Shown here in pieces: positions 46,796 to 58,073 of a DNA stretch of 64,000 nucleotides (the stretch's first letter is position 1; each line of letters opens with the position of its first letter). The position numbers and the translations under genes are program-made. The notes beneath the pieces are model-generated. The model made no database searches, was not told the DNA's origin, and worked only from the letters and a program-made list of their open reading frames with translations. The stretch comes from Citrobacter sp. wls619 (GTDB lineage Bacteria > Pseudomonadota > Gammaproteobacteria > Enterobacterales > Enterobacteriaceae). The stretch is taken from assembly GCF_005281345.1 (NCBI RefSeq), contig NZ_SZXJ01000027.1, positions 209,170 through 273,169 on the forward strand, read 5' to 3'.

Positions 46796-47647
46796 TTAGA
46801 GTAGCGCTCTGTGCAATGGGGAGAGGTTTACACCTTTCGCCACAAAGCCTTTGAGCCAATCCGGGGCTTGCTCAAGCACCTGGCGAGCACGGGACTCTGT
46901 GTCAAATTCAGCAAAGACACAAGCCCCTGTACCAGTCAGGCGCGACGGCGCGTATTCTAACAGCCAGGAAAGCGCTGCATCAACCTCGCGAAAACGTTTT
47001 CTTGCGATAACCTCGCAATCATTGCCGAATTCACATTTTAGTAACGTTTCTATTGACCTTTTTGGCGTGTTACGCGGGAGGTCAGGATCGTTAAAAATCA
47101 CCGGCGTTGGAATACTGACTCCCGGATGGGCGACCAGGTACCACTTTTCTGCTGGATTGACCGGCGTCAGGATTTCTCCTACTCCTTCAGCAAAGGCTGC
47201 GTGACCGCGTACGAACACCGGTACGTCGGCGCCCAGCGTTAAGCCCATTATTGCCAGTTCATCTACAGAAAACCCACACTGCCACAGATGATTCAGTGCC
47301 ACTAAAACGGTGGCGGCATTCGATGAGCCACCGCCCAGACCACCGCCCATCGGCAGACGCTTGAGAATGCTGATGTCTGCGCCACTGCCGGCTGGCAGGC
47401 GACCGCGTTCCGCGGCGGTTTTCATAAGCAGACGGGCGGCGCGCACAATCAGGTTGTCTTCATGCTCAACGCCATCAACGGGCGTTAACAGGTGAATTTC
47501 ACCGTCGCTGCGAACGTTGATACTCATCTCGTCGCCATAATCGAGAAACTGGAACAGCGTTTGTAGCGTGTGATAACCATCCGCACGTTGTCCGGTGATG
47601 TATAAAAACAGATTCAGTTTCGCCGGAGAGGGCCAGTGGGTCATCAT
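46796..47647 (-). CDS. ispE: 4-diphosphocytidyl-2-C-methyl-D-erythritol kinase
   Basis: A 283-residue GHMP kinase of the MEP isoprenoid pathway, same length as in E. coli. The ATP loop [21 protein letters not shown] is at about 94-114, and [13 protein letters not shown] near the C-terminus. The start ATG overlaps the lolB stop by four bases. Confidence 0.97.
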   Translation of the reverse strand: MMTHWPSPAKLNLFLYITGQRADGYHTLQTLFQFLDYGDEMSINVRSDGEIHLLTPVDGVEHEDNLIVRAARLLMKTAAERGRLPAGSGADISILKRLPMGGGLGGGSSNAATVLVALNHLWQCGFSVDELAIMGLTLGADVPVFVRGHAAFAEGVGEILTPVNPAEKWYLVAHPGVSIPTPVIFNDPDLPRNTPKRSIETLLKCEFGNDCEVIARKRFREVDAALSWLLEYAPSRLTGTGACVFAEFDTESRARQVLEQAPDWLKGFVAKGVNLSPLHRALL

Positions 47648-48267
47648 TTCACAATCCAGTTATCCATTTTCAGCTTAATGCGCTGGTCGCCGTCGGACAG
47701 CTCCATATTTGCCGGCATCGCTGGCTGCGTTTTGCTGTCGTAGGCGCTGTACACGACTTTCCAGCTTTTACCGTCTTTACTGTAATTCACTTCGCTCAGG
47801 CGGTATTGATCGTCGAGTTTGTAATCTGTTGCATCGCCTGGCAAGCCAAGGATCCACTGGCGCAGGCTGTTCAGCGGGATAGGCATCCCGGTCAGTTTGC
47901 CGATCATTTCTTCAGCGTCGTCAGCGGTGTAGTGCTTGCCTTTGTTGTCGACGAGTTCCACGTTGCCCGGTTGCGCGTTCAGTTCCAGTTCGGTACTACC
48001 CAACGGATTGGTCAGCAGAAGACGATAGCGATCCTGGCCAGTTTGCTGCCAGAAAAAGCGGGCATACACTTTCTGCTGGTCGGAAATATAGGCAAACGCA
48101 CCGCGTGTCTGATATTGGTTCAGTGCGCGCACTTCTTGCTGGTGCTGGCGCCACTGCGGCGAGTCGGGGCTTTTGCCGGGACCTTTCGGCGCGTTGAGCG
48201 TACAGGCGGTAAGAACCAGGGCCGCCAGCGGCAGCAGGCGAATCAGGCGAAATTCAGGCAGGGTCAT
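47644..48267 (-). CDS. lolB: Outer-membrane lipoprotein LolB
   Basis: A 207-residue lipoprotein receptor that inserts lipoproteins from LolA into the outer membrane. The signal peptide ends in the lipobox LTAC (modified Cys near residue 22). [35 protein letters not shown] is conserved. Divergent from hemA, coupled to ispE. Confidence 0.97.
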   Translation of the reverse strand: MTLPEFRLIRLLPLAALVLTACTLNAPKGPGKSPDSPQWRQHQQEVRALNQYQTRGAFAYISDQQKVYARFFWQQTGQDRYRLLLTNPLGSTELELNAQPGNVELVDNKGKHYTADDAEEMIGKLTGMPIPLNSLRQWILGLPGDATDYKLDDQYRLSEVNYSKDGKSWKVVYSAYDSKTQPAMPANMELSDGDQRIKLKMDNWIVK

Positions 48268-48468
48268 AATGATGACAAGTCCTTGAGATACGTTGCAGTT
48301 ATAACCCTTAATGCTAGCGCCGACCGTGAATATCGTCTACGGTCACGTTATCTTAATTTAAACCGTAAGCTATTACTCCAAAAGGGGGCAGTCTCTTTTA
48401 TTGGCCGCACGCATCCTGTATGATGCACGCAGTCTAACCTTATCAACGCTGGTACTATTCCCGCACAC

Positions 48469-49725
48469 ATGACCCTTTTAGCGCTTGGTATTAACCATAA
48501 AACGGCACCTGTATCGCTGCGAGAACGCGTAACGTTTTCGCCGGACACGCTCGATCAGGCGCTGGACAGCCTGCTCGCGCAGCCAATGGTGCAGGGCGGG
48601 GTGGTGCTGTCGACGTGTAACCGCACAGAGCTGTATCTCAGCGTAGAAGAGCAGGATAACCTGCAGGAAGCGCTGATTCGCTGGCTGTGTGAGTACCACA
48701 ATCTGAACGAAGAAGATCTGCGCAGTAGCCTCTATTGGCACCAGGACAACGACGCCGTCAGCCATCTGATGCGCGTTGCCAGTGGTCTGGATTCACTGGT
48801 GCTCGGTGAACCACAAATTCTGGGGCAGGTGAAAAAAGCGTTTGCGGATTCGCAAAAAGGTCACCTGAACGCCAGTGCGCTGGAACGTATGTTCCAGAAA
48901 TCATTCTCCGTTGCGAAACGTGTCCGCACAGAAACGGATATCGGCGCCAGCGCGGTGTCCGTCGCCTTTGCTGCCTGTACGCTGGCGCGTCAGATCTTTG
49001 AATCCCTTTCCACGGTAACCGTGCTGTTAGTGGGTGCCGGCGAGACCATCGAGCTGGTGGCTCGACATCTGCGTGAACACAAAGTGAAGAAGATGATCAT
49101 CGCTAACCGCACACGTGAGCGTGCGCAGGTGTTGGCCGATGAAGTCGGCGCCGAGGTGATTTCTCTGAGCGATATTGATGCCCGCTTACAGGATGCCGAT
49201 ATTATTATCAGTTCTACCGCCAGCCCGCTGCCTATTATTGGCAAGGGGATGGTAGAACGTGCGCTAAAAAATCGCCGTAATCAGCCTATGCTGCTGGTCG
49301 ATATTGCGGTACCACGCGACGTTGAACCGGAAGTGGGCAAACTGTCCAACGCCTATTTGTACAGCGTTGACGACCTGCAAAGCATCATTTCTCATAACCT
49401 GGCACAGCGCAAAGCGGCCGCTGTGGAAGCGGAAACCATCGTTGCGCAGGAAACCAGCGAGTTTATGGCCTGGCTGCGAGCACAAAGCGCAAGCGAGACC
49501 ATCCGCGATTATCGTAGTCAGTCTGAACAAATCCGTGATGAACTGACCGCCAAAGCGTTGGCTGCTCTGGAACAGGGCGGTGATGCGCAAGCCATTATGC
49601 AGGACCTGGCGTGGAAGCTGACTAACCGCCTGATCCACGCACCAACCAAATCACTTCAACAGGCCGCCCGTGACGGGGACAGTGAACGCCTGAATATTCT
49701 GCGCGACAGCCTCGGGCTGGAGTAG
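48469..49725 (+). CDS. hemA: Glutamyl-tRNA reductase
   Basis: A 418-residue enzyme for the first step of tetrapyrrole synthesis. The active-site Cys is in [10 protein letters not shown], the dinucleotide-binding [17 protein letters not shown] is present, and the dimerisation tail is complete. The N-terminal start [21 protein letters not shown] matches E. coli. First gene of the hemA-prfA-prmC-sirB2-sirB1-kdsA series. Confidence 0.97.
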   Translation: MTLLALGINHKTAPVSLRERVTFSPDTLDQALDSLLAQPMVQGGVVLSTCNRTELYLSVEEQDNLQEALIRWLCEYHNLNEEDLRSSLYWHQDNDAVSHLMRVASGLDSLVLGEPQILGQVKKAFADSQKGHLNASALERMFQKSFSVAKRVRTETDIGASAVSVAFAACTLARQIFESLSTVTVLLVGAGETIELVARHLREHKVKKMIIANRTRERAQVLADEVGAEVISLSDIDARLQDADIIISSTASPLPIIGKGMVERALKNRRNQPMLLVDIAVPRDVEPEVGKLSNAYLYSVDDLQSIISHNLAQRKAAAVEAETIVAQETSEFMAWLRAQSASETIRDYRSQSEQIRDELTAKALAALEQGGDAQAIMQDLAWKLTNRLIHAPTKSLQQAARDGDSERLNILRDSLGLE

Positions 49726-49766
49726 CAGTACACCAATCTCATTTTTTACAGGGTGCATTTACGCCT

Positions 49767-50849
49767 ATGAAGCCTTCTATCGTTGCCAAACTGGAAGCCC
49801 TGCATGAACGCCATGAAGAAGTTCAGGCGCTGCTCGGTGATGCGGGAACTATCGCAGACCAGGAACGCTTTCGTGCATTGTCGCGCGAATATGCGCAATT
49901 AAGTGATGTTTCCCGTTGTTTTACGGACTGGCAACAGGTTCAGGAAGATATCGAAACGGCACAGATGATGCTCGACGATCCTGAAATGCGTGAAATGGCG
50001 CAGGATGAACTGCGCGAAGCAAAAGAAAAATGTGAACAACTGGAACAGCATCTGCAGGTTCTGCTGCTGCCAACCGATCCTGATGATGAACGTAACGCCT
50101 TCCTCGAAGTGCGTGCGGGAACCGGTGGTGATGAAGCTGCCCTGTTTGCGGGCGATTTGTTCCGCATGTACAGCCGTTACGCTGAATCGCGTCGCTGGCG
50201 GGTAGAGATCATGAGCGCCAACGAAGGCGAACATGGTGGCTACAAAGAAATTATTGCCAAAGTCAGCGGTGATGGCGTGTATGGTCGACTGAAATTCGAG
50301 TCCGGCGGTCATCGCGTACAGCGCGTTCCGGCGACCGAATCTCAGGGACGTATCCATACTTCTGCCTGTACGGTCGCGGTGATGCCGGAATTGCCGGAAG
50401 CAGAACTGCCGGATATCAACCCAGCCGATCTGCGTATTGATACTTTCCGATCATCGGGGGCAGGGGGTCAGCACGTTAACACCACCGACTCCGCAATCCG
50501 TATCACCCACTTGCCAACCGGTATCGTGGTGGAGTGTCAGGACGAACGTTCGCAGCATAAAAACAAAGCGAAAGCGATGTCGGTGCTGGGCGCGCGTATT
50601 CGTGCCGCCGAAGTGGCCAGACGTCAACAGGCGGAAGCCTCTGAGCGTCGCAACCTGTTGGGCAGCGGCGATCGTAGCGATCGCAACCGTACCTATAACT
50701 TCCCGCAGGGGCGTGTGACCGATCACCGCATCAACCTGACGCTTTACCGTCTGGATGAAGCGATGGAAGGTAAACTGGATATGCTTATTGAGCCGATTGT
50801 CCAGGAATACCAGGCCGACCAGTTGGCGGCGTTGTCCGAGCAAGATTAA
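49767..50849 (+). CDS. prfA: Peptide chain release factor 1
   Basis: A 360-residue release factor reading UAA and UAG. Stop-recognition tripeptide PAT ([11 protein letters not shown]) and the catalytic GGQ in [16 protein letters not shown]. Its stop overlaps the start of prmC, whose product methylates that Gln. Confidence 0.98.
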   Translation: MKPSIVAKLEALHERHEEVQALLGDAGTIADQERFRALSREYAQLSDVSRCFTDWQQVQEDIETAQMMLDDPEMREMAQDELREAKEKCEQLEQHLQVLLLPTDPDDERNAFLEVRAGTGGDEAALFAGDLFRMYSRYAESRRWRVEIMSANEGEHGGYKEIIAKVSGDGVYGRLKFESGGHRVQRVPATESQGRIHTSACTVAVMPELPEAELPDINPADLRIDTFRSSGAGGQHVNTTDSAIRITHLPTGIVVECQDERSQHKNKAKAMSVLGARIRAAEVARRQQAEASERRNLLGSGDRSDRNRTYNFPQGRVTDHRINLTLYRLDEAMEGKLDMLIEPIVQEYQADQLAALSEQD

Positions 50850-51682
50850 TGGACTATCAGCACTGGCTGCGTGAAGCAATAAGCCAATTACAGGCAAGCG
50901 AAAGCCCGCGCCGTGACGCAGAGATCATACTTGAGTTTGTCACAGGCAAAGGGCGAACCTATATTCTGGCTTTTGGCGAAACGCAATTAACCGACGCGCA
51001 GTGTGAACAGCTGAACTCGCTGGTGGCGCGCCGTCAGCGGGGGGAGCCCGTCGCGCACTTAACCGGTGTTCGTGAATTCTGGTCGCTGCCGCTGTTTGTT
51101 TCACCCGCCACGCTTATTCCGCGTCCGGATACCGAGTGCCTGGTTGAACAGGCACTGGCGCGTTTGCCTGCTTCGCCGTGCCGTATTCTTGACCTGGGCA
51201 CTGGTACTGGCGCCATCGCGCTGGCGCTGGCGTCTGAGCGTCCGGATTGCACGGTGACAGCAGTTGACCGCATGCCGGATGCTGTCGACCTGGCAAACCG
51301 CAATCGACTGAATCTGGCCATCGACAATGTGCGTGTGTTGCAAAGCAACTGGTTCAGCGCCTTGTCGGGGCAACAGTTTGAGATGATCGTCAGTAACCCG
51401 CCGTACATCGATGAGCAGGATCCGCATCTGGCGCAGGGCGATGTGCGCTTTGAGCCACTGTCGGCGCTGGTCGCGGGCGAGAGCGGTCTGGCGGATATTA
51501 TGCTTATCATCGACCAGTCCCGTCGTGTGTTGAGTGCGGGCGGTTATCTGTTGCTGGAACATGGCTGGCAGCAGGGAGAGGCGGTACGCGATGCGTTTAC
51601 CCGCGCAGGTTACCAGGCGGTTGAAACCTGTCGTGACTATGGCGGCAACGAGCGGGTTACGCTCGGGCGCATCCCATCATGA
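50849..51682 (+). CDS. prmC: Release factor glutamine methyltransferase
   Basis: A 277-residue SAM-dependent enzyme that methylates the GGQ Gln of RF1 and RF2. SAM motif ILDLGTGTGAIALALA and substrate-binding NPPY (IVSNPPYIDEQDPHL). It overlaps prfA by one base and sirB2 by four. Confidence 0.98.
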   Translation: MDYQHWLREAISQLQASESPRRDAEIILEFVTGKGRTYILAFGETQLTDAQCEQLNSLVARRQRGEPVAHLTGVREFWSLPLFVSPATLIPRPDTECLVEQALARLPASPCRILDLGTGTGAIALALASERPDCTVTAVDRMPDAVDLANRNRLNLAIDNVRVLQSNWFSALSGQQFEMIVSNPPYIDEQDPHLAQGDVRFEPLSALVAGESGLADIMLIIDQSRRVLSAGGYLLLEHGWQQGEAVRDAFTRAGYQAVETCRDYGGNERVTLGRIPS

Positions 51683-52071
51683 ATACGTTCAGCACGCTAC
51701 TCACTGTTCATCTCGTTAGCATCGTGCTTTCTGTCGGGCTATTCACGTTGCGTTTTTGGTGGCGTTCTACCAATGCACGCCTTGCATCAGCGCGCTGGAC
51801 GCGTATTCTGCCACCGATCATTGATACCGTTTTACTGCTCAGCGGCGTGGCGTTGATCGCTAAAACGCACATCCTGCCATTCACCGAACAGGGGACATGG
51901 CTGACTGAAAAGCTGTTTGGGGTTATCATTTACATCGTTTTGGGTTTTATTGCGCTCGATTACCGTCGGGCGCGCAGCCAGCAGGCGCGACTAATCGCAT
52001 TTCCGCTGGCGCTGGTGGTGCTGTACATCATCATTAAACTCGCCACCACAAAAATACCGTTACTGGGGTAA
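51679..52071 (+). CDS. sirB2: SirB2-family inner-membrane protein
   Basis: A 130-residue membrane protein with about four hydrophobic helices. It is the homologue of YchQ/SirB2 in E. coli and Salmonella. Function not established. Coupled to prmC by an ATGA overlap. Confidence 0.93.
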   Translation: MNTFSTLLTVHLVSIVLSVGLFTLRFWWRSTNARLASARWTRILPPIIDTVLLLSGVALIAKTHILPFTEQGTWLTEKLFGVIIYIVLGFIALDYRRARSQQARLIAFPLALVVLYIIIKLATTKIPLLG

Positions 52072-52074
52072 GTC

Positions 52075-52884
52075 ATGAGGTCGTTAGCTGATTTCGAATT
52101 TAATAAAGCGCCGTTGTGTGATGGGATGATCCTGGCGTCGGAGTCAATCCGTCTGGATTTTCCAACACAAACTGTCTATGACGAACTGGAACGTCTGGTG
52201 AGTCAGGCGCAAGAAGAAATTAGCCAGCTCCTGTCTCAGGATGAGCAACTGGATAAACTGCTGGCACTTTTTTATGGCGAATGGGGGTTTACGGACACCC
52301 ACGGCGTCTATCGTCTTTCTGATGCACTATGGCTCGACCAGGTTCTGAAAAATCGTCAGGGCAGTGCGGTTTCACTCGGTGCCATCTTATTGTGGATTGC
52401 TAACCGACTGGATCTGCCGTTGGTTCCGGTGATTTTCCCGACACAACTCATCCTGCGTATTGAATCGCTCGATGGCGAAATGTGGCTAATCAATCCGTTC
52501 AATGGCGAAACGTTAAATGAACACACGCTGGAAGTATGGCTGAAGGGGAATATCAGCCCGGTTGCGGAGTTGTTTAACGAAGACCTGGATGAGGCGGATA
52601 ATGCAGAAGTAATCCGCAAGCTGCTCGACACGCTGAAATCATCGCTGATGGAAGAGCGGCAAATGGAGCTGGCGCTGCGAGCCAGCGAAGCACTATTACA
52701 GTTTAATCCTGAGGATCCGTATGAAATACGCGATCGCGGATTAATATACGCGCAGCTGGAGTGTGAACATGTTGCGCTGACTGATTTAAGTTATTTCGTT
52801 GAGCAATGTCCGGAAGACCCGATCAGCGAAATGATCCGTGCGCAGATTAATACTATTTCGCACAAGCAAATTGTATTGCATTGA
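52075..52884 (+). CDS. sirB1: SirB1 (YchA), transglutaminase-like / TPR protein
   Basis: A 269-residue soluble protein: an N-terminal SirB1 transglutaminase-like domain (LALFYGEWGFTDTHGVYRLSDALWLDQVL, VSLGAILLWIANRLDLPLVPVIFPTQLILRIE) and a C-terminal TPR-like tail. Biochemical role unknown. It follows sirB2 by three bases and precedes kdsA, as in E. coli. Confidence 0.94.
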   Translation: MRSLADFEFNKAPLCDGMILASESIRLDFPTQTVYDELERLVSQAQEEISQLLSQDEQLDKLLALFYGEWGFTDTHGVYRLSDALWLDQVLKNRQGSAVSLGAILLWIANRLDLPLVPVIFPTQLILRIESLDGEMWLINPFNGETLNEHTLEVWLKGNISPVAELFNEDLDEADNAEVIRKLLDTLKSSLMEERQMELALRASEALLQFNPEDPYEIRDRGLIYAQLECEHVALTDLSYFVEQCPEDPISEMIRAQINTISHKQIVLH

Positions 52885-52910
52885 TTAATAACAATTTACC
52901 TACCGTTTAA

Positions 52911-53774
<864 letters not shown>

Positions 53775-53784
53775 GAGCGTTGAA

Positions 53785-53811
53785 CAGGCCGGGGGATATT
53801 CCTCCGGCCTG
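53785..53811 (+). terminator. Hairpin after kdsA
   Basis: Eight-base arms CAGGCCGG and CCGGCCTG, followed by GTTATTCC, 11 bases after the kdsA stop and between convergent genes. Confidence 0.65.
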
Positions 53812-53820
53812 TTATTCCCA

Positions 53821-54534
53821 TCAGGCGCCAAACGCGCCGTCAATAGTATGCATTGCGCCTGTCACAAACCCTGCTTCAGGACCAGCAAGCCAGGCAACCA
53901 TTCCGGCAACTTCTTCCGGTCGCCCATGTCGTTTTAGCGCCATAAAGCTGTGCATCAGCTCTTTCAACGGACCTTCTGCCGGATTGGCATCGGTATCAAT
54001 CGGGCCAGGTTGCACAACGTTCACCGTAATACCACGTGGACCAAAATCACGAGCCAACCCTCTTGCCATTCCTTGTAGTGCCGACTTGCTTAACGCATAA
54101 GAAGCCATACCGGCGATGGGCATACGGTCACCGTTTACTGAACCGATAATGATGATTCGTCCACCCTCAGGCATCTGGCGTGCAGCCTCCACCGCGGCGT
54201 AGTAGGGGGCGTGAATATTAATGCGGAAAAGACGTTCAACTTCATCAGGATCCTGATCCAGCGCGTCGCCGAACAGGATAATTCCAGCGTTAACGACCAG
54301 TACATCTAACGGGCCACTTTCCCGCACCCGTGCGATAACGTCCTCGCGTCTGGCGCTGTCGGTTTGCGCCGTGCGGGTGCCAGTCTCATCGGCCAGCGCT
54401 TTGGCGGCGTCAGGAGAGCCGGAATACGTGAAGGTGACGGATGCCCCCTCCGCGGCAAAGCGGCGTACAATTGCCGCGCCGATCCCACGACTACCACCAA
54501 GAACCAGCACCGATTTACCCTTGAATGAAGACAT
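53821..54534 (-). CDS. bdcA: BdcA-like short-chain dehydrogenase/reductase
   Basis: A 237-residue SDR protein, the same length as E. coli BdcA (YjgI), with the shared ending FVTGAMHTIDGAFGA. Cofactor loop GGSRGIG (10-16), NAG motif, catalytic Ser plus YALSK (Tyr/Lys). BdcA was described as a c-di-GMP-binding biofilm dispersal mediator; an enzymatic substrate is not known. The ATG at 54534 has AAGGAG six bases upstream, better than an earlier in-frame codon. Divergent from its likely repressor gene. Confidence 0.85.
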   Translation of the reverse strand: MSSFKGKSVLVLGGSRGIGAAIVRRFAAEGASVTFTYSGSPDAAKALADETGTRTAQTDSARREDVIARVRESGPLDVLVVNAGIILFGDALDQDPDEVERLFRINIHAPYYAAVEAARQMPEGGRIIIIGSVNGDRMPIAGMASYALSKSALQGMARGLARDFGPRGITVNVVQPGPIDTDANPAEGPLKELMHSFMALKRHGRPEEVAGMVAWLAGPEAGFVTGAMHTIDGAFGA

Positions 54535-54555
54535 CAGATACTCCTTGAACAATTA

Positions 54556-54618
54556 TGTAGTGATCGATATATAATAGCCGCATGGTTTTCTGTCAATGGA
54601 TTTATAATGATCACTACA
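54556..54618. promoter_or_regulatory. Divergent bdcA/bdcR operators
   Basis: TGTAGTGATC (54556-54565) and its exact reverse complement GATCACTACA (54609-54618) flank the intergenic region. The second site covers codons 1-4 of the regulator, and the first lies just before the bdcA ribosome-binding site. TTGACA-like and TATAAT-like hexamers lie between. This fits autorepression by the TetR-type protein. Confidence 0.7.
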
Positions 54619-55200
54619 AAATGTTCGCGTGCGCCGGGGCGACCGCGTAATTTTGACCCGGAACAGGCGGTTGCGACGGTACAACGATTATTTCACGCCC
54701 ACGGCTACGATACCGTTAGCGTGGCGGATGTCACTCAGGTTCTGGGTATCAAACCTCCCAGTTTCTACGCTGCTTTTGGGAATAAGCTCGGTCTCTATCA
54801 GCGAGTATTGAGCCGTTACGTGCAAACCGATGCGATCCCTTTTGACGATATTTTACGTGCCGACAGGCCCGTTGCTAACTGTCTGGCAACGCTGCTTGAG
54901 GAGGCGGCACGTCATTACGCTGCCGATCCCGATGCGGCAGGATGTTTAGTGCTGGAAGGAACACATTGCAATGATCCACAGGCACGCAATGCCGCCCGCG
55001 CGTTCTACTCGATTGCTGAAAATAAGATCCATAACTTTATTGCCCAGCGTTACCCCGCAGAGGCGAAAAGTATGACCGATTACGTCTGTACCACGATGCT
55101 GGGTTTGTCAGGAAAAGCGCGTTGCGGACACTCGCTTGAACGACTGGTATCCAGCGCGCAACTTGCCAGCCTTGCGTTTCGGCACAGGTTTCCTGATTAG
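54607..55200 (+). CDS. bdcR: BdcR-like TetR-family repressor
   Basis: A 197-residue TetR-family regulator similar in layout to E. coli BdcR (YjgJ): RxPGRPRNFDPEQAV opening and helix-turn-helix VSVADVTQVLGIKPPSFYAAFGNKLGLYQRVL (about 36-68). The effector domain has CLVLEGTHCNDPQARNAARAF. In E. coli the pair sits elsewhere in the genome, so this is a relocated or second copy. It probably represses bdcA and itself through the inverted sites around 54556-54618, and may also read through into the amidohydrolase gene 25 bp later. Confidence 0.85.
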   Translation: MITTKCSRAPGRPRNFDPEQAVATVQRLFHAHGYDTVSVADVTQVLGIKPPSFYAAFGNKLGLYQRVLSRYVQTDAIPFDDILRADRPVANCLATLLEEAARHYAADPDAAGCLVLEGTHCNDPQARNAARAFYSIAENKIHNFIAQRYPAEAKSMTDYVCTTMLGLSGKARCGHSLERLVSSAQLASLAFRHRFPD

Positions 55201-55225
55201 CTTTGCACACAAAAGGAAGATAAAC

Positions 55226-56917
55226 ATGATGAGTAAAATGGGCCTTTGCTACAAAACGCCCCCTCCTGCGATGCGTAATATGGCACTGGCTGTAATGCTG
55301 ATGGGGACATCCTCTTTGGCTTCTGCACAGGATAAGGCTGATGTTGTTTTGTATAACGGCCAGCTTATTACCATGGACGAACAACAGCCAAATGCGCAGG
55401 CTCTGGCGGTAAAAGGGCAACACATTATTGCTGTCGGAAATAATGAAGAGATTAAAAAATGGTCAGGGCAAAATACGCGAGAAATTAATCTTGCGGGTAA
55501 AACGGTGATCCCAGGATTAATTGATGCGCATCTGCATGGTATTCGCGCAGGAAGGACGTTCTCATTCGAAACCTACTGGTTTGATGCCAAAACGTTACCT
55601 GATGCCCTGAGCAAACTGTCGCAATCAGCAGAAGAGAAAAACGCGGCGCAGTGGGTGGCCGTGGTGGGATCATGGATACCTGAACAATTTGCCGAAAAGC
55701 GAGATCCAACCCTACAGGAACTTAATCAGGCGCTGCCTGCAAACCCTGCATATGTTCAGAGCCTTTATGACTATGCGTTGTTAAATCAACATGCTATTGA
55801 TGCTCTCAAGCTGAACAGCCCTACGCCAGCTATCCCCGCCGGGATAGTTATAGAGCGTAACGATAAAGGTTTTGCCACGGGGAAATTACGCGGCACCATT
55901 GGCAGTTTTAACCAACTTTTCGCTCAGATCAGTCAGGATAATAATGTAGGAGAAAACCTCAACGCCTTTATTCACTATTTAAATAAACGGGGCGTCGTGG
56001 GTTTTATTGACCCTTCAGCTGGGCAAGAACAGGCCTATCGCGATTTCTTTAAATTACAGCAACAGCAGCCAATGAGGATGCGTGTCGGGTATCGCTTATC
56101 TGCACCGCCCGGTAATGAGGCCGAGTGGTTTAAACAGCGTCTGGCGTTTCGTCCGGCAGTGCATGATGATGGGAAAATATCCTTCTTAGGTTTTGGTGAA
56201 AGCCTGGTGCTGGAAATGAATGATGGCGTGCGGATGTCATCCGGATTTAGTTCATCGCCAGATGCCAAAAATGAACAATATAAGGTGTTACAGCTGGCGG
56301 CGCAGGAAGGTGTCCCCGTTGAAATACATGCTTATACCGATAATAGCGCAGACGCGATTTTGGATGTCATTAGCGAGGTGGCGAAATCGCATGATATTAC
56401 CCAGCTTCGCTGGTCAATTGCCCATTTAAATACCGGTACGGCAGAGACGATAGCCCGGATGAAGCAATTAGGTTTAGCCTATTCCGTGCAGATGGGGCCG
56501 TATTTTGAATCTCCCGCCATTGAACGCGCTAATGGTAAAACCGTTGCAGCGCAGTCATCCCCCATTCAACCCGCACTGGAGCAAGGCGTGATCGTTGCCG
56601 GGGGGACGGATGCGACAAGAATAGGCGTTGCGGGTGTGTGGCATGCCATTGAATACCATGTGACGGGGAAAGCGCTCGACGGCTCTGTGCGTGATGAGCA
56701 ACGCCGGGTCAGCCGGGAAGATGCGTTAAAAATGTATACGCTAAATGCCGCCTGGCTGGCATTTGCCGAACAGCAGAGAGGGAGTTTACGCGCTGGCAAG
56801 CTCGCTGATTTTGCCGTTCTGGATCAGGATATTCTGGCCGTTGCGGCAGATAAACTGCACCAGACACAAGCGCTATTAACGTTCGTGGATGGCCAACAGG
56901 TCTACCCAGAACAATAA
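55226..56917 (+). CDS. Exported amidohydrolase (Amidohydro_3 / YtcJ-like)
   Basis: A 563-residue metal-dependent hydrolase with an N-terminal signal sequence (MALAVMLMGTSSLASAQ, cleaved near residue 35). The metal site is seen in VIPGLIDAHLHGIRAG (HxH), followed by the family layout with VEIHAYTDNSADAILD and SIAHLNTG, and a late GGTDATR. Substrate unknown. The start at 55226 has AAAAGGAAG upstream. It is co-directional with bdcR and may be under its control. Confidence 0.85.
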   Translation: MMSKMGLCYKTPPPAMRNMALAVMLMGTSSLASAQDKADVVLYNGQLITMDEQQPNAQALAVKGQHIIAVGNNEEIKKWSGQNTREINLAGKTVIPGLIDAHLHGIRAGRTFSFETYWFDAKTLPDALSKLSQSAEEKNAAQWVAVVGSWIPEQFAEKRDPTLQELNQALPANPAYVQSLYDYALLNQHAIDALKLNSPTPAIPAGIVIERNDKGFATGKLRGTIGSFNQLFAQISQDNNVGENLNAFIHYLNKRGVVGFIDPSAGQEQAYRDFFKLQQQQPMRMRVGYRLSAPPGNEAEWFKQRLAFRPAVHDDGKISFLGFGESLVLEMNDGVRMSSGFSSSPDAKNEQYKVLQLAAQEGVPVEIHAYTDNSADAILDVISEVAKSHDITQLRWSIAHLNTGTAETIARMKQLGLAYSVQMGPYFESPAIERANGKTVAAQSSPIQPALEQGVIVAGGTDATRIGVAGVWHAIEYHVTGKALDGSVRDEQRRVSREDALKMYTLNAAWLAFAEQQRGSLRAGKLADFAVLDQDILAVAADKLHQTQALLTFVDGQQVYPEQ

Positions 56918-56924
56918 GCATGGA

Positions 56925-56951
56925 TAAAAAAACGGCCCTGCAAAGGGCCGT
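56925..56951 (-). terminator. Rho-independent terminator of chaA
   Basis: Arms ACGGCCC and GGGCCGT with a six-base loop and a run of seven T on the minus strand. It may also serve the convergent amidohydrolase. Confidence 0.88.
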
Positions 56952-56972
56952 GGGTTGCACCTGAGTTGATTA

Positions 56973-58073
56973 TCAGGCGAATATCGTCATCAGGTAGGCG
57001 ATAAACAGTGCCAGATGCGCTGCACCGTTGAGCACATTGGTGCGTCCGGTGGAGAAGGAGATATGGCACAGCACCAGCGAAGAAACCATGACAATCATCT
57101 CTGGTGCGCCCAGCGCGAATACCAGGTCATTCCCTGTTGCCCACGCAATCAGTGTGACGACGGGTACGGTCAGTGAGATGGTGGCAAGTACGGAGCCGAA
57201 GAATAAATTCATCGCTCGCTGCACCTGATTGTTCAGTACCGCTTTCAATGCACCTAAACCCTCTGGGGAGAGAATAAGCAACGCCACCAGGAAACCGGTA
57301 AATGCCACGGGTGCATTCAGCTCAGTGAGTAACGTCTCCAGCGGATTGGCGTTCATTTTGGTGACGGCAATAACGGCAATCAAATGGATGACAAGCCAGG
57401 CGGCGTGCCACAGATTGCTGTGCGCTGAAGGTTTACCGTGATGTGGGTCGTCGCCGTCCCCCTCATCTTCATGCTCGTAAATGAACAGGCTCTGGTGTGT
57501 TTTGGTCTGGATCAGCAAAAATACACCGTACATTGCTGCTGAAATTAAGGCTACCAGCAGTGCCTGCGCGGTGGTGAAATTCGCTCCCGGTAATGCCATC
57601 GGGAATACCAGCACGATAATGGCCAGCGGGAATAGCGCAATTAAATACTGCTTAATACCGAACAGGTTCATATACTGGGTAGCAAATTTGCGGCCACCCA
57701 ACAGTAATGAAAACCCGACCAGCCCACCGGTGACGATCATAATGATGGAATAGAGCGTATCGCGCATTAGCGTGGGCGCGGCGTCACCGGTTGCCATTAA
57801 TGCGGAAATTAAACTGACTTCGAGAATAACCACCGAAAGGCTGAGAATCAGCGAGCCATAGGGTTCACCAAGTCGGTGAGCTAATACGTCTGCATGACGG
57901 ACAACGCTGAATGCGCTACTTAATATACCAATAAGGGCTAGTGCGTTAATGCCGATGACCACTGGTAGTGACTGACTGCTCCCCCAAAAGAACAGTACTA
58001 CCAGCGCCAAAATCGGAAAGGCGAGTGAGGTCTCCTTGTGGCGGGTTTTTACCGCCTCATGTGCATGTGTCAT
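56973..58073 (-). CDS. chaA: ChaA, sodium-potassium/proton (calcium/proton) antiporter
   Basis: A 366-residue inner-membrane cation antiporter of the CaCA family. Two homologous halves each carry a conserved Glu-containing repeat (LSVVILEVSLISALM and ILSPEGLGALKAVLNNQVQRAMNLFFGSVLATI). A central acidic loop (YEHEDEGDGDDPHHG) lies between them. Same length as E. coli ChaA. Confidence 0.96.
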   Translation of the reverse strand: MTHAHEAVKTRHKETSLAFPILALVVLFFWGSSQSLPVVIGINALALIGILSSAFSVVRHADVLAHRLGEPYGSLILSLSVVILEVSLISALMATGDAAPTLMRDTLYSIIMIVTGGLVGFSLLLGGRKFATQYMNLFGIKQYLIALFPLAIIVLVFPMALPGANFTTAQALLVALISAAMYGVFLLIQTKTHQSLFIYEHEDEGDGDDPHHGKPSAHSNLWHAAWLVIHLIAVIAVTKMNANPLETLLTELNAPVAFTGFLVALLILSPEGLGALKAVLNNQVQRAMNLFFGSVLATISLTVPVVTLIAWATGNDLVFALGAPEMIVMVSSLVLCHISFSTGRTNVLNGAAHLALFIAYLMTIFA

